Shown here in pieces: positions 34,001-43,950 of a stretch of DNA of 60,000 bases. The stretch is taken from positions 41,050,191 through 41,110,190 of the forward strand of contig NC_088302.1 in assembly GCF_032854445.1 (NCBI RefSeq). The letters are read 5' to 3'. The notes beneath the pieces were generated by a model. That model was given only the letters and a program-made list of their open reading frames with translations. It did no database searches and had not been told where the DNA came from. Within the stretch, counting starts at the first letter, position 1, and each line of letters opens with the position of its first letter. A program made the position numbers and the translations under genes. Origin of the DNA: Liolophura sinensis. Its lineage: Eukaryota; Mollusca; Polyplacophora; Chitonida; Chitonidae.

Positions 34001-36131
34001 ACATGGACATCCAGCTTAGACAGTTACCACAGGATTATACCTAACATACCAACATGGACAACCAGCTTAGACAGTTACCACAGGATTATACCAAACAAAA
34101 CCAACATGGACAACCAGCTTAGACAGTTACCACAGGATTAAATCAAACACACCAGCATGGACAACCCGCTTGGACAGTTACCACAGGATTATACCAAAAA
34201 AACCAACATGGACAACCAGCTTAGACAGTTACCACAGGATTACACCAAACATGCTAACATGGACATCCAGCTTAGACAGTTACCACAGGATTATACCAAA
34301 CACACCAACATGGACAACCAGCTTGGACAGTTACCACAGGATTACACCAAACAAACCAACATGAAAAATTAGTTCAAACACTTACCACAGGATTTCACTA
34401 TGTGTATGATAACATTATGTGCACTTACTGCTAAACTTACACCTACATCTTTCTCATCAAGATTGCTTTCCAAACCAAACTGATACATGTTTCTATATAC
34501 ATATATATGTGCTCTTGGTTACTACAATTCCTTGCAGTAAGATACTTAATAAGTAACACACTGTACTTGCCACAGTACGGTACTTACACTGGGCTTGTGT
34601 TTTTGCCATAGGGCAGGTACTATTTTCTTCACAGCCTCGTACTCCACTGGGACTTCCTGGACGATCAGGTCCACGTCGTCTGTAATTCCAAGCTTTCCAA
34701 GCTCACTGACAGCCACCCAACTGGCATTGACCTGATGCATCCCGAAAGGACCAAACCCTACAGGCCATAAACAGGACATTTAAAATGTTATGCCATAACC
34801 TGGGTCACGTTCCACAAGGTAATCATAGGCTATTGTTGATTACTATGGGAACATAATTTAACATATGTAACCATGGTATTTACAATCAACTCAGCTTACG
34901 AAGATTTTGGGGTCCAAAGCATTATAGTGTGACTATCTGAAGAAAGCTTGAAGCAGACAGACACCACAACCACAGTAGGACTGAAATGCTAAAGTATTAT
35001 CGTTATAAAAGAGAATCAGAATTAAACTCATTCATTAAATTGTAATAGGGGAGTTTTTGAGTTTTAACTCTTTTACTGCTAAAGTTAAAAAAGGCCTACT
35101 GTATCATGTAACCTGTGAAAAATGTAACTTTTACTGATGACATTTACTATAACATGGTTGTCTCAAAAAAATTTCATAAACTGTCTTTGGAGTGGACAAA
35201 AGATGTAGAAAACTGTGAAGCTGAATCTTTGAGAACTTGAGAAGTTTTCTAAAGAAAAGAGATGTCACTTGTGCCTCTGGAACATGGTAAAATCAGTGAT
35301 TGTTAAATTAATGTCAACAAAAAGTTGCCTAACATTTTGCACAAGTCACATGATACAGTAGGACTGTTTTTTTACCTTTAACCACAAAAGAGTTTGAACT
35401 CATTTGAAACTGCTCAGACTAGTCACACTGTTCTGCTAGATGATTAACTGCTGGATTTATTATTTCATTGTTCTTCAACGCCATACTCAAAAATTTTTCC
35501 TTTATATGATGGCAATCAGAACTATGCGTGGAGAAAGCCAGAGCACTCATGGTAAACTAATTTGCCTTAGTTATTGACAAGGTTTCCCACACGTGATGTA
35601 CAGATATGCACAGCATATTGGTGGCAGATACATGTAAGTGGTCTGCAGATAGAACTATATACTACATACGTGACCAGAAGAGCATCATCATCCTCGTATT
35701 ATCACAAAACCTAATAAATTTGAATGATGACAGTGGAAGAACTTAACTTTTCTGTCCAAGGCTAGACTCAGCTATAACAACTGAAGGAAAACACCTAAAC
35801 CACATGGCAGAAGGTTATAAAGTTCTTAAAATGACAAGTTTGATGCCACCATGCATTTAAGTTTTCTGGTAAGAATTTTATAACCAAACATCATAAAAAC
35901 TCTCTTAAGTGGCATATAGGTTGGATAAAACAATTATAATCAAGCAAAATATGTCACTTAAAAAGTGCTAAACTGTAGGTGAAACACAGAAATCTTCAAC
36001 AGGTTAGTCACAGGTACACTGTACGTATGTAGTGATCATATACTAGTAGTCTACATTATGGCAATGCCTCTACCTGTCACCAGCACCACAGGTTTAGACC
36101 CTGTCCTGTTTCTTTCCTCACAACTCCCCAT
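30852..36131 (-). CDS. PGPEP1: Pyroglutamyl-peptidase I, complete, four coding exons
   Basis: Cytosolic cysteine peptidase (family C15) that removes N-terminal pyroglutamate from peptides. Exons, in minus-strand order: 36131-36074, 34757-34588, 32485-32253, 31011-30852, totalling 621 nt and 206 aa; the human enzyme is 209 aa. Phases are 1, 0 and 2 and join exactly. Conserved blocks: VLVTGFGPFG, VNASWVAV, IPALW-like IVPALW, LVVHVGVSG, SAFIHVPPL. By alignment to the human enzyme from memory, the triad is Glu93 (LTLEQ), Cys157 (RYLCDF) and His176 (FIHVPP), all present. An in-frame TAA 13 codons before ATG 36131-36129 supports this start. Intron 2 holds a 51-bp array copied from the exon 3 acceptor. 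Confidence 0.95.
31130..31560. repeat. Degenerate tRNA-like SINE pieces in PGPEP1 intron 3
   Basis: GGGTTGAACCCACAAACT, GAGTTTGAGCCCACACCTCA and GAGTTGAACCTGCGCACCTC are spaced B-box-like sequences. GTGCCACAWACAGTGA recurs twice. This suggests two or three old SINE copies, different from the main SINE. Confidence 0.4.
31633..31888. mobile_element. MITE-like element with inverted ends (family 1 related)
   Basis: Left: CCCTGGATCAATAAGCCATC then TTACACTTAAGTCAAAATTT. Right: TTTTAACTTGAGTCTAATAC then GTGATCCTGGGGCC. These are inverted with mismatches and share the CTTRAGTCAAAATTT core with 4225-4425. Confidence 0.55.
32099..32190. repeat. 21-bp tandem repeat, four copies
   Basis: AGTGCTTTAATCATCAGAGC plus one base, four near-identical copies, just downstream (transcript sense) of PGPEP1 exon 3. 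Confidence 0.92.
32253..32485 (-). CDS. PGPEP1: PGPEP1 coding exon 3 (catalytic Glu)
   Basis: LVVHVGVSGIASELTLEQQA, then HNDGYCKEDVQQLCPSHTCC and the end HDPGR (split Arg codon). The acceptor is CCGTTTCAG. The acceptor plus the first 20-25 coding bases are the template of the adjacent array. Donor GTAGGT. Confidence 0.93.
32460..34385 (-). repeat. 51-bp array copied from the PGPEP1 exon 3 acceptor
   Basis: About 37 units. In transcript sense each reads CCTGTGGTAACTGTCTAAG, then CTGGTTGTCCATGTTGGTGT, then a spacer with TTGGTATAAT. The first two parts equal the real intron end (CCTGTGGTAACCGTTTCAG) and the real exon start (CTGGTTGTCCATGTTGGCGT). Units closest to the exon keep TTTCAG; distant ones have CTAAG. 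Plus-strand open frames across it (TSLDSYHRIIPNTPTW) follow from the 51-bp period. Confidence 0.93.
34588..34757 (-). CDS. PGPEP1: PGPEP1 coding exon 2
   Basis: FGPFGMHQVNASWVAVSELG, then VDLIVQEVPVEYEAVKKIVP and ALWQKHKPS. Acceptor GGCCTGTAG, donor GTAAGT, ends in phase 0. Close to the human block between FGPFG and LWEKH. Confidence 0.95.
35058..35402. mobile_element. MITE-like element with long inverted ends (family 4), copy 2
   Basis: Starts TGAGTTTTAACTCTTTTACT and ends AAAAGAGTTTGAACTCA, inverted with further matches inward (TACTGTATCATGTAACCTGT against ACAAGTCACATGATACAGTA). 345 bp, noncoding, in PGPEP1 intron 1. Copy 1 is at 27735-28070. Confidence 0.8.
36074..36131 (-). CDS. PGPEP1: PGPEP1 coding exon 1
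   Basis: MGSCEERNRTGSKPVVLVT plus one base of a glycine codon, donor GTAGAG. The exon probably starts at 36218 after TTTTGTTTCAG. It then carries a 16-codon upstream frame (ATG 36218, TAA 36170-36168) in the same frame as the main ATG. Confidence 0.88.
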
Positions 36132-36529
36132 ATGGACACTGCTCTCTTCCCTAATTGTCTGGTGTAATTACACAGAGCTTGGTATTAACCTCACAACGTC
36201 CAGCTTATCTGCTCTCATCTGAAACAAAACTTACATGTACTGAATTTGCAACCATCTCTAACTGCATTTCACTACATAACTGAACAGTAATGTACACATG
36301 ACATCTACGTGATCCTGCACAGCTTGATATCATATGACCCACATCAAGTGACATGCTGACCCAGGACTAGACTAATACACTGACTTTAATCTTTGACCTT
36401 AGCATGCTCATGAACTAGATACCTGAGCCAGAATTTGTCTCTATCTCAATTATTAGGTCACTTTGACCTTATTACATATACTGTCCTCATTTCAATTATG
36501 TACATGTATATATAGCACTACATGTCCAA

Positions 36530-36770
36530 TAAATTTATTTACTTGATTGGTGTTTTACATCATACTCAAGAATTTTTCACTTATACGAAGATGACCTGCA
36601 TTATGGAGGGAGGAAGATGGGGCAGAGCCCGGGGGAAACTCACGACCATCCACAGGTTGCTGGCAGACCTTCTTACATATGGCCGCAGAGAGAAAGCCAG
36701 CAAGAGATGGACTAGAACTCACAGTGACCGCGCTGGTGAGAGACTCCTGGGTCAATGCACCACACAATAT
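36530..36770 (-). repeat. SINE, nearly full length (antisense)
   Basis: TTTATTTACTTGATTGGTGT, TTTCACTTATACGAAGATG, GCAGAGCCCGGGGGAAACTC, CCACAGGTTGCTGGCAGACC, AGAACTCACAGTGACCGCGC, GAGACTCCTGGGTCAATGCA. The tail is at the left and the head at the right. Confidence 0.88.
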
Positions 36771-37056
36771 CCAATAAACAGATTTATATATAGCTTCATT
36801 TATTTATATAAAGGGTCTCTGTAGCTTGTCACAAATAATAGCCTTGTTAGGAATTTCAGACTAATCTGGCATTTCATCAAGTCACTAAATGACAGATCAT
36901 GATGTTGTTAATCTGGTATAATTAGATAGTTAACACAAAAGTTTTTTTAATTCCTGTAGTTTTCCAGCATGACCAGTACCTATACTATAGAATAAACCCA
37001 GCCAACTTATAATTTGAATCAGGTTCTGTTTACAAGCTATCAACCAAGTAAATTTA

Positions 37057-37225
37057 AGGATACATGAAAAGGTACTATAAAACAAAGAGTATGATTTTAA
37101 GGAAAATATTTGAGGCCTGTTTTACATTTCTTATTAACTCCTCTATTTCACTAACATTTTCTGTCAATGGTTGGAAATATTAAAAAATGATGTCATCTAT
37201 GAACACACTGAGAACAGGGGATCAG
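37057..37225. repeat. Dispersed repeat, family 3, copy 3
   Basis: ACATGAAAAGGTACTATAAA, CTGTTTTACATTTCTTATTA, TTTTCTGTCAATGGTTGGAA, ATGATGTCATCTATGAACAC: links the 6085 and 21375 copies. Confidence 0.5.
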
Positions 37226-37329
37226 CTTGGTGTCCCCAGGTTCTCCTCCCAACAAAGTAGTTTTGACAGCTATCACCACTGACATCATTTAATTTCCTGA
37301 TTGACCATAGGGAAATTAGGAAAACCAAA

Positions 37330-37356
37330 TCACCCCCCCCCCCCCCCACCCCCGAC
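37330..37356. repeat. Poly-C tract
   Basis: CACC followed by about 20 C residues with a CACACACAC run just after. Confidence 0.9.
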
Positions 37357-37934
37357 ACACACACACCAACAGAATTGAGAAGCTTGTTTGTACTTTTATA
37401 CGTAAAAACCAAATGTTCCATTCAATCCGGTATTAAATAACCCGGCTGTTTGCCCCTCCCGTAGATCCAGTGATAGGAGGTAATGAAATAGCATTAGCAA
37501 AAGCAAGGTATTTTGCCTTTGCATACTGCTTACATATGCACAACTAGAGATTATTATTAATTCAACTTTCGGGAAAAACGTAAAGATTTTTTTCAACTGA
37601 GTGATGCCTGTGTATGTCGACGACAAATTTCTCAGATGATTCCTCAATGAACTGACGACACAGTCACTATCACGTAACAGCACCCAAAACTTTAAAGCTC
37701 CCAATTTTTCTCTAATTCACATATTTTAGATTTCAACTGTTCAAAACTCTTACAACATGCAGATGGTTTTTGCTGTCAAGTGTCAGTGTCCCTCACTGTC
37801 ACTTGTCAGTAAGCCTTCTCACATTTAACATTTTCAAAAACAGCAGTGTCAAAAGAAATAAAATTCCTATTCTTGATATATAGGCCTAAAAGATGTGCAT
37901 TTACTTTAAGCATATGTATACACTTAGAAAATAT

Positions 37935-38060
37935 TACCTAAAAGAAACGAAACCTTCCCGCAGAAACAGGTATACGGTATCTCCGAACTGTCGACTTTCC
38001 CGGAAGTGGATTGCACATGTGTTCCGGCGAGTTTTACGAGAAGAAGATAAAAAAATGTAA
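37935..38060 (-). promoter_or_regulatory. Candidate PGPEP1 promoter / noncoding first exon
   Basis: On the minus strand a GTAATA donor follows TCGTTTCTTTTAG near 37942-37937, matching the acceptor at 36219. An ETS-type site CCCGGAAGTG lies at 37999-38008. I infer a noncoding first exon here; no TATA box was seen. Confidence 0.35.
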
Positions 38061-38884
38061 CCGAATATTTCCTCGGAAACGGACTGTGACACTGAATCAA
38101 GCCGCCCCGTTGGTGGGTGCCAGCGTGAAGAATGCCGTCCAGGTGATAGCTAAGCTCCCCAATATTTGCTGAATTGACTTTCTTTGGGCAAACCCTTCGT
38201 TAAAGGGTTATTCTAAAGCCTATCCCACTGTACAGCTCTTCAACAACACAGGTACATTGCAACGGATGGAGGGGTACAGCTGGGAGTGTGTTGGGAAGTT
38301 ACAAAGTTGCCTCTAGGCGGGTCTAGTTAAGTAGGTGTATGCTGTAGCAAATCTGTCCAGTGAACCTCCCGGATTAAATAAAGCTAGCTTTTAAGTCATT
38401 GCATGAAGATTCCAGGGCTTCTGAGGCCTATGTTGACCATCGCGTCAGATGTGATCCACGATTAGGAAATATGCTACGCTTTTATTTTATCGCAACGTAA
38501 TCAGATAATAATAGGCTTATGATACACTCAATCCAAATAAATTAAGATAAAAAAAAAATTCAGTTGGAAGCTAGAGTCCATCACATTAGGTTACAGGACA
38601 TGAGGTCCCTTCCAACCTCCGCGTGTGGTACATCTGGATATTTTAGGGAAACTTTAATCTCGCGTTAAGAAACATCTGCCTCAACTGTAGCCTGTTTATC
38701 AGGTTGGTTGTAAGTCTGATGCATTATGTTTGTGCACAGCGTTACCAAAGGATTAGGGATTCTTGTGCATATTTAGCCTTGTAGCATTCGTTAAATCTTG
38801 TGTGTGTCGTGACCATTTCAATCAACTCTACAAGTTATTAGTGCAAAAACTGTTGAGTAAAATTTATTTATTTAAACGCCTTCA

Positions 38885-39048
38885 GTTTTTCCTGCCGTAG
38901 GCCTACGTGGGATGCTCTGGCTGAAACTTGCAGATGGTCGTAGTTTTCTCCCGAGCTTTGCCCGGTTTCCTCCCACCATGATGCTGGCCGCCATTATAAG
39001 TGAAATATGAGCACCGGTTCAGCATTAAACACCAATCAAATAAATAAG
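38885..39048 (+). repeat. SINE fragment (sense)
   Basis: CTTGCAGATGGTCGTAGTTT, GCCCGGTTTCCTCCCACCAT, GATGCTGGCCGCCATTATAA, ending AAACACCAATCAAATAAATA. It lies just left of the tandem duplication. Confidence 0.87.
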
Positions 39049-39539
39049 TAAATCACTTCAAGTTTCTTTAGTTTCACAATGAATATCATTCTCATGTAAC
39101 TAAACATGAACACAGTGTCCAGAATTTCTGACACTCTGCTTCATGATTCTGTCTTATTCCGCTTAACCCAGGTAAAGGGGGTGTATATTTATCGTGTCGA
39201 ATTAGAGCGCAACTGAGATATATATTTTGATTACCGATATCGACAATTTAGGCCCTATATAAACTAGCGACTGTCGACTGCTTCTGTTTGTATGAATCCG
39301 TACTAATTTGGTAAAATAATAGGCTAGGCCATTTTGAGTTCAAAACTTTACACAGTATGCCTATATATCGAGCTGCTCAAGGATGGTGACTTCATGTTAC
39401 AATTGCCTTTTAACACACCTCAGGAATCATACTCCTCACAGCGCTTGCTGGATGATGACCTACACGACTACGTCACAAACCTTACAGCGCGCCAAGTGGG
39501 TATCTGCCTTTGACGTTATTGGCGGGCTGCTTGTGGATG

Positions 39540-39696
39540 ATTGGATAAAAACCGTCACGTGGCTGACTTTTGAGACGTCACGTCGTTAGGCGTATCCACG
39601 CTATAGACAAGAGCGACGTGACTGCCACAAAGAAGACAATTTCTTGCTCGGATTTTCACTTGTGAATTATTCACCAAGGATATATATTACTTGAAG
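39540..39696 (+). promoter_or_regulatory. Promoter-like segment and noncoding first exon, gene copy A
   Basis: Holds GTCACGTGGC (39554-39563, E-box or UPRE-like) and GACGTCACGTCG (39574-39585, CRE-like). A probable noncoding exon ends TTACTTGAAG at 39696 before donor GTACGT. The same layout is in copy B at 49600-49757. Transcription start not determinable. Confidence 0.45.
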
Positions 39697-40131
39697 GTAC
39701 GTCGCTATATAGCTGTTTTCTTTCTCTTTTTTTCTCTTCGATCGTCACCTTAAGGCTGTAAAATTTGCGAAGCGGCGTTTAGCCACAATAATTCATACGC
39801 TCAAGTAAAGAAGACTCTAAATAAGGGTTACGATGAGGGATGAGGAAATAGCCGCTTATGTGCCAAAAAGCGGGATAACAAACATGCTAACATCAATTTA
39901 GATACACTGAAAATATTAACGACGCATTACATGTATTTATAAAAACAAACGCATTAATGTGCAAACGCCTTGCCGAAAAGGTATCCCATGAATCTTCCGG
40001 GGCATTTAATACCATTCATCATACATAGATTCTATTTTACTTGTACAAATGCTACACTTAGTTCCCGTCTGTGCGTAATGGTTACTACGTGTATACGCGT
40101 TTTTTTTTTGTTTTTTTTTTTATATATCTAG

Positions 40132-40239
40132 TGTTCGGAATGCACATGGATTACAACTACTCAGATGAGGAGTTCGAGGAGGACTCGGAGGACGAGATCG
40201 AGGCTGCAGCCTCGACCCGGTTTTCCACAGACACAAGAG
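40132..40239 (+). CDS. Unknown gene, copy A, acidic 5' exon a
   Basis: 108 nt between TATATCTAG and GTAAGA. ATG at 40140; reads MHMDYNYSDEEFEEDSEDEI, EAAASTRFSTDTRG. The exon is symmetric (phase 1 in if included internally, phase 1 out). A SINE lies only a few bases after the donor. The other three versions read MDMDY. Confidence 0.7.
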
Positions 40240-40244
40240 GTAAG

Positions 40245-40378
40245 ATCAAAACTTGCGGATGGTCGCTGGTTTCCCCCAGGTCTGCCTGGTATTCTCCCAC
40301 TGTATTCATGCTGGTCGCCGTTGTATAAGTGAAATATTTTTGAGTACAGCGTAAAGCTCCAATCAAATAAATAAAACA
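40245..40378 (+). repeat. SINE fragment directly behind the exon a donor, copy A
   Basis: CTTGCGGATGGTCGCTGGTT, GTATAAGTGAAATATTTTTG, CTCCAATCAAATAAATAAAA. Present at the same place in copy B but absent behind both exon b copies. Confidence 0.87.
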
Positions 40379-40899
40379 ATTCATCCATTCATGCATGTGG
40401 TGCGGTGAGGCTGGGGACTAAATTCACTAATAACATAACCAGACAAACATTTGTCCGTTCCCCACATGGCCAGATGGCTGCCCAAACCAGTATGGTGTCA
40501 CTTTTTACAGAAGAGAAAAAGATTCTGTACAGCGGCAGCCATAACCTTGCCATGTATATGCCTAATATCAGGTGACGGAGTTCAGTACGAGTTGCCCGGA
40601 GTGTGCGCTACTTCTAGAAGTCACGCTGTACTAGGCATTTCAAATATGTTCAAAACTCGGGGTTCACTTGAGGTTCTAAGGGTTAAAACGAGTCATGCTG
40701 AATTATGCCGAGCCGCTCACCGAGTTTGACATTGGTACGATTTATATAAGAGACTTACAAAAGTCCGACTTTACTCTGACGTTAGGTTTGGCAAAAATTT
40801 TGTTTTCATCACCCCAAACTAACATCAAAGCGCTCTCCGTGCATTTATAACTGTTCTAACAACTCGTCACCCACCTCCACACCCAAACTGGGTAAAGCT

Positions 40900-41180
40900 T
40901 GAGAGGGGCTTTACACACCACATATCGAGCTCCAGGTGGTAAATTCATGTTACCATTTCCTCTTGTTTTAACACATGCACTCCTGGACGACGCAAAACAT
41001 CTACGTCGCAAACCTTTGCAGTGCGCAAAGTTTACGTCGCTATATATGGCTGTCTTCTTTCTTCACGATTTTTGTCATGCCGATAAGGCTGCAATATTCC
41101 CGAAGTGGAGTTAAGTCATAATGATTCATCCATTCTCTTTGTATTTGTTCATTCGTATACTGAACTAAGACTATAAATAA
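40900..41180 (+). repeat. Diverged second copy of the promoter/first-exon module, copy A
   Basis: ATATCGAGCTCCAGG, TTCATGTTACCATTTCCTCT, TTTTAACACATGCACTCCTG, TACGTCGCTATATATGGCTG, GATAAGGCTGCAATATTCCC and TTCATCCATTC parallel, with many changes, 39367-39800. This shows that the module before exon b is an old duplicate of that before exon a. Confidence 0.7.
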
Positions 41181-41562
41181 GGGTTAATCTGTAACGCAAG
41201 GGATACGGAATCGTCCTCTTGTGTGCCACCTAAACGGGATTGTGTGGCATAGTATATAGATATTGACTGGTTTCAGTCTGAAGAAAACGACATACTGCTT
41301 TATTATTTTGTGCATTGTTTTTAGTCAGTATATTGAGTGCGCCATAATTTAACCTTCTAGTATTGGTTTGGCTTTAACTGCTGAACATTTGCAAATTGAA
41401 TCAAAATTTAAAAAAGTATGCTATATTGCCTTGGACATTTAATGACATCCATCCTACATAGATTCCATTTTGCTCGCGGGTTTGTTACGTATAGCTCAGA
41501 TAATTTACAATCGCCTGTGTTAAATGGTTATTACCTGTGTATACGTGTTTTCTTATGTCCAG

Positions 41563-41664
41563 TGCTGGGAATGGACATGGATTACAACTACTCAGATGAG
41601 GAGTTCGAGGAGGACTCGGAGGATGAGATCGAGGCCTCGACCCGGTTTTCCAAAAACACAAGAG
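41563..41664 (+). CDS. Unknown gene, copy A, acidic 5' exon b
   Basis: 102 nt after TCTTATGTCCAG; ATG at 41571; MDMDYNYSDEEFEEDSEDEI, EASTRFSKNTRG, ending in phase 1. The donor is GTGTGA here but GTAAGA in the other three versions. If spliced after exon a the frame stays open (VLG before MDMDY). Confidence 0.75.
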
Positions 41665-42004
41665 GTGTGATCAGTCGGCACTTTTGCTGAATGTTTATAA
41701 TTTGTAAATAATAAGTTGATGCAAAAGTAAATTGTTTCGTAACTTAGGGACTAGAAATAATATTAACATGTAACGATAGTCAGCCGTTAAGTTGTAATTT
41801 CCAGTCGACAACAAGCCCAGCTTTCCCTCCTTAGAAGACGACGACAAGTACAGTTAATAAATAGCTATTCATAAAATGACTGGGTATATCATGTATTAAA
41901 GACACATACTCAGCCATTTTCTAATTATGTCGATAATTTTTATGTCGGCTTCGTTTCAACTGTAAACGTAGAGCACAGTAATTATACCCATCCAAGGACG
42001 GTAT

Positions 42005-42270
42005 ACTATTATTTATTTATACACTTATTTATTTTTATTGGTGCATGTTTTACACCGTACTGAAGAATATTTCACTTATACGACGGTGGTCAGAATTATG
42101 GTGATCGGAAACCCTGCGGAGCCCGACAAACCATCCGCATTTTACTGGCAGATCTTCCTGTGGGAGAGGAAGCCAGGATGAGCTGGAACTCCCAACAACC
42201 GCATTGGTCAGAGAGGCTCCTTGGTCTTTGCCCAGCGCTGGCACGCTAACCACCTCGGCAAGGGAAGCCC
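42005..42270 (-). repeat. SINE, nearly full length (antisense), copy A
   Basis: TATTTTTATTGGTGCATGTT, TTTCACTTATACGACGGTGG, GAGCCCGACAAACCATCCGC, AACTCCCAACAACCGCATTG, CGCTGGCACGCTAACCACCT. The shared copy in B is at 51776-52040. Confidence 0.87.
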
Positions 42271-42390
42271 TAGGTATACTGTTATGAAACACAAGATTAT
42301 AAAGAACCACCATCTTGTTGTATTTGGCCTTCGTGGAATAATCTATTTAAGTAGGAATTTAATCCAGTCTGGTCATACCCTGTTTTACAG

Positions 42391-43653
42391 AGTTCTTGAT
42401 GGAGAAACACACTCCTTTCCTGGCTGACGCCATACCACGGCGGTCATGTATCAAACCTCGCGCATGCACAAGACCTGCAAAACGAAACAGAAATAAACTT
42501 GCCTTTGGAGGCACTGAAGTAAAACTGTATTACGCATCCGATGAAGAACGTCAGTTCAAACTGGTCATGGGTAAAAAGGAAGAATATACTGAAGACCGGG
42601 CAGTGAAAGTCAGTGGTTATTCAAAAGTACAGATGGATGAGTTGGACGATTTGGATCTGTTTGTGTCTCGCCGTCTGAAGTACAAGAAAGCGGAAGTGGA
42701 TGATAAGCGCAACTGTTTGAAAAAGGACACGGAATATGATGATGAAAATGGACTGGGACTGAAAACAAACCAGCTGGATGAGAAATACATACCAAGAATG
42801 GCGGCATCACTAGAATCTCAAGTTGAGAGAGAACAGGGGCGAATAGGTGTGGAAAGTTGTGTTGATCAGATCACTGGAATCAATCAGTTGGGTGTGAATA
42901 GAGATATGATTACTCCAGGAGGGGGCGGCATGGACTCCCCTAGCGACACCAATAGGCTTAAAGACAGTGTGGGCCTGGCAAACGAACCTCAACACCAAAG
43001 CCTCAATGAGCCGCTGGAGAGGTTTGGTGATGACAAGGGTGTGTGCGAAAGAAGTCTTTCTGATGTTGAAATTCCAAATTTAAGGCACAAACCGGAGTTT
43101 GGATTGACCAAGGATGAATATGAGCTCCCGACATCATGGGACGCAGCCAGTCGTGCCCGGGAGTGGCAAAAAACCGCCCCTCGTGGTAGGGACACCGTCC
43201 GAGTAGGCCTACTGAACACATCCTCGGTTCCCAATCTGGGAGAGAGGCCCCAGCACGACTACATGCTGACACAGAGCCTCTCCGCCGACATGAGCAGAGA
43301 TTGGTCTGACCCATACAGACTCCATTATGAGAGAAACGGAGGGAGATATGAGTCTAAGGGTGTTGGTCTTAAGCGACCCGAAATTGGCAACCCGCAACAG
43401 TCTGTACCAAGCGGAGATGTCGGGATATTCCTGGAATCGGCCAGCAGCAGTGAAAGGTGCTTTGAAGAGGACAGAATGACAGACCAGAAACTTGAGTCTG
43501 ATGTAAGAAGACCTAATGGGATGAGACACACTGAAAACCAAATCGTGGACATCATGGAGAACGGACTGATCGAGAAGAGATCCACGAGAAAACAAATCAC
43601 CATGGACGAAACCACTGGCATTGGAATGCACACTCCCCGTGAGTCAGCAACAG
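42391..43653 (+). CDS. Unknown gene, copy A, large exon
   Basis: Begins after CTGTTTTACAG, completing a Glu codon split after exon a or b (EFLMEKHTPFLADAI). Runs 420 open codons of charged, low-complexity sequence, probably disordered. Early block: KRNRNKLAFGGTEVKLYYAS, DEERQFKLVMGKKEEY; KLAF with EVKLYYASDEER loosely recalls the PP1-docking KVTF...EV..YY.S segment of PPP1R15 proteins (weak, from memory). It ends ACAG in phase 1 with donor GCAAGC. With exon b and the last exon the protein is 640 aa. I do not recognise the family. Confidence 0.8.
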
Positions 43654-43751
43654 GCAAGCTTCAGCAGTGTTGAAGATGAAACAGAAGAATATGTTTGTCT
43701 CACATGTCTATCAGACTGGTGTTTCTCGGCTCTTAAGCATCCATACCTTTT

Positions 43752-43950
43752 ATTATTTTTTTTTATATGATTGGTGTTTTACGGCCTACTCAAGAATATT
43801 TCACTTATGCGACGGCTGCCAGCATTATGGTTGGAGGAAACCGGGGAAAGTCAACGACCATCCGCAGATTGCATCCAGGTCTTCCCACGTACTGCCCGAA
43901 ACCATCATGAGCTGGATTTGATCTCACAACAACCGCATGGGCACTCCTTC
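43752..43950 (-). repeat. SINE fragment (antisense) in the last intron, copy A
   Basis: TTATATGATTGGTGTTTTAC, CAAGAATATTTCACTTATGC, GACGGCTGCCAGCATTATGG, GACCATCCGCAGATTGCATC, TGATCTCACAACAACCGCAT. Shared with copy B at 53518-53716. Confidence 0.87.

Noticed and set aside
42810-43657. Several 60-140 codon minus-strand frames opposite the large exon
   Set aside because: Shadows of the coding strand; they recur in copy B only because the exon is duplicated.
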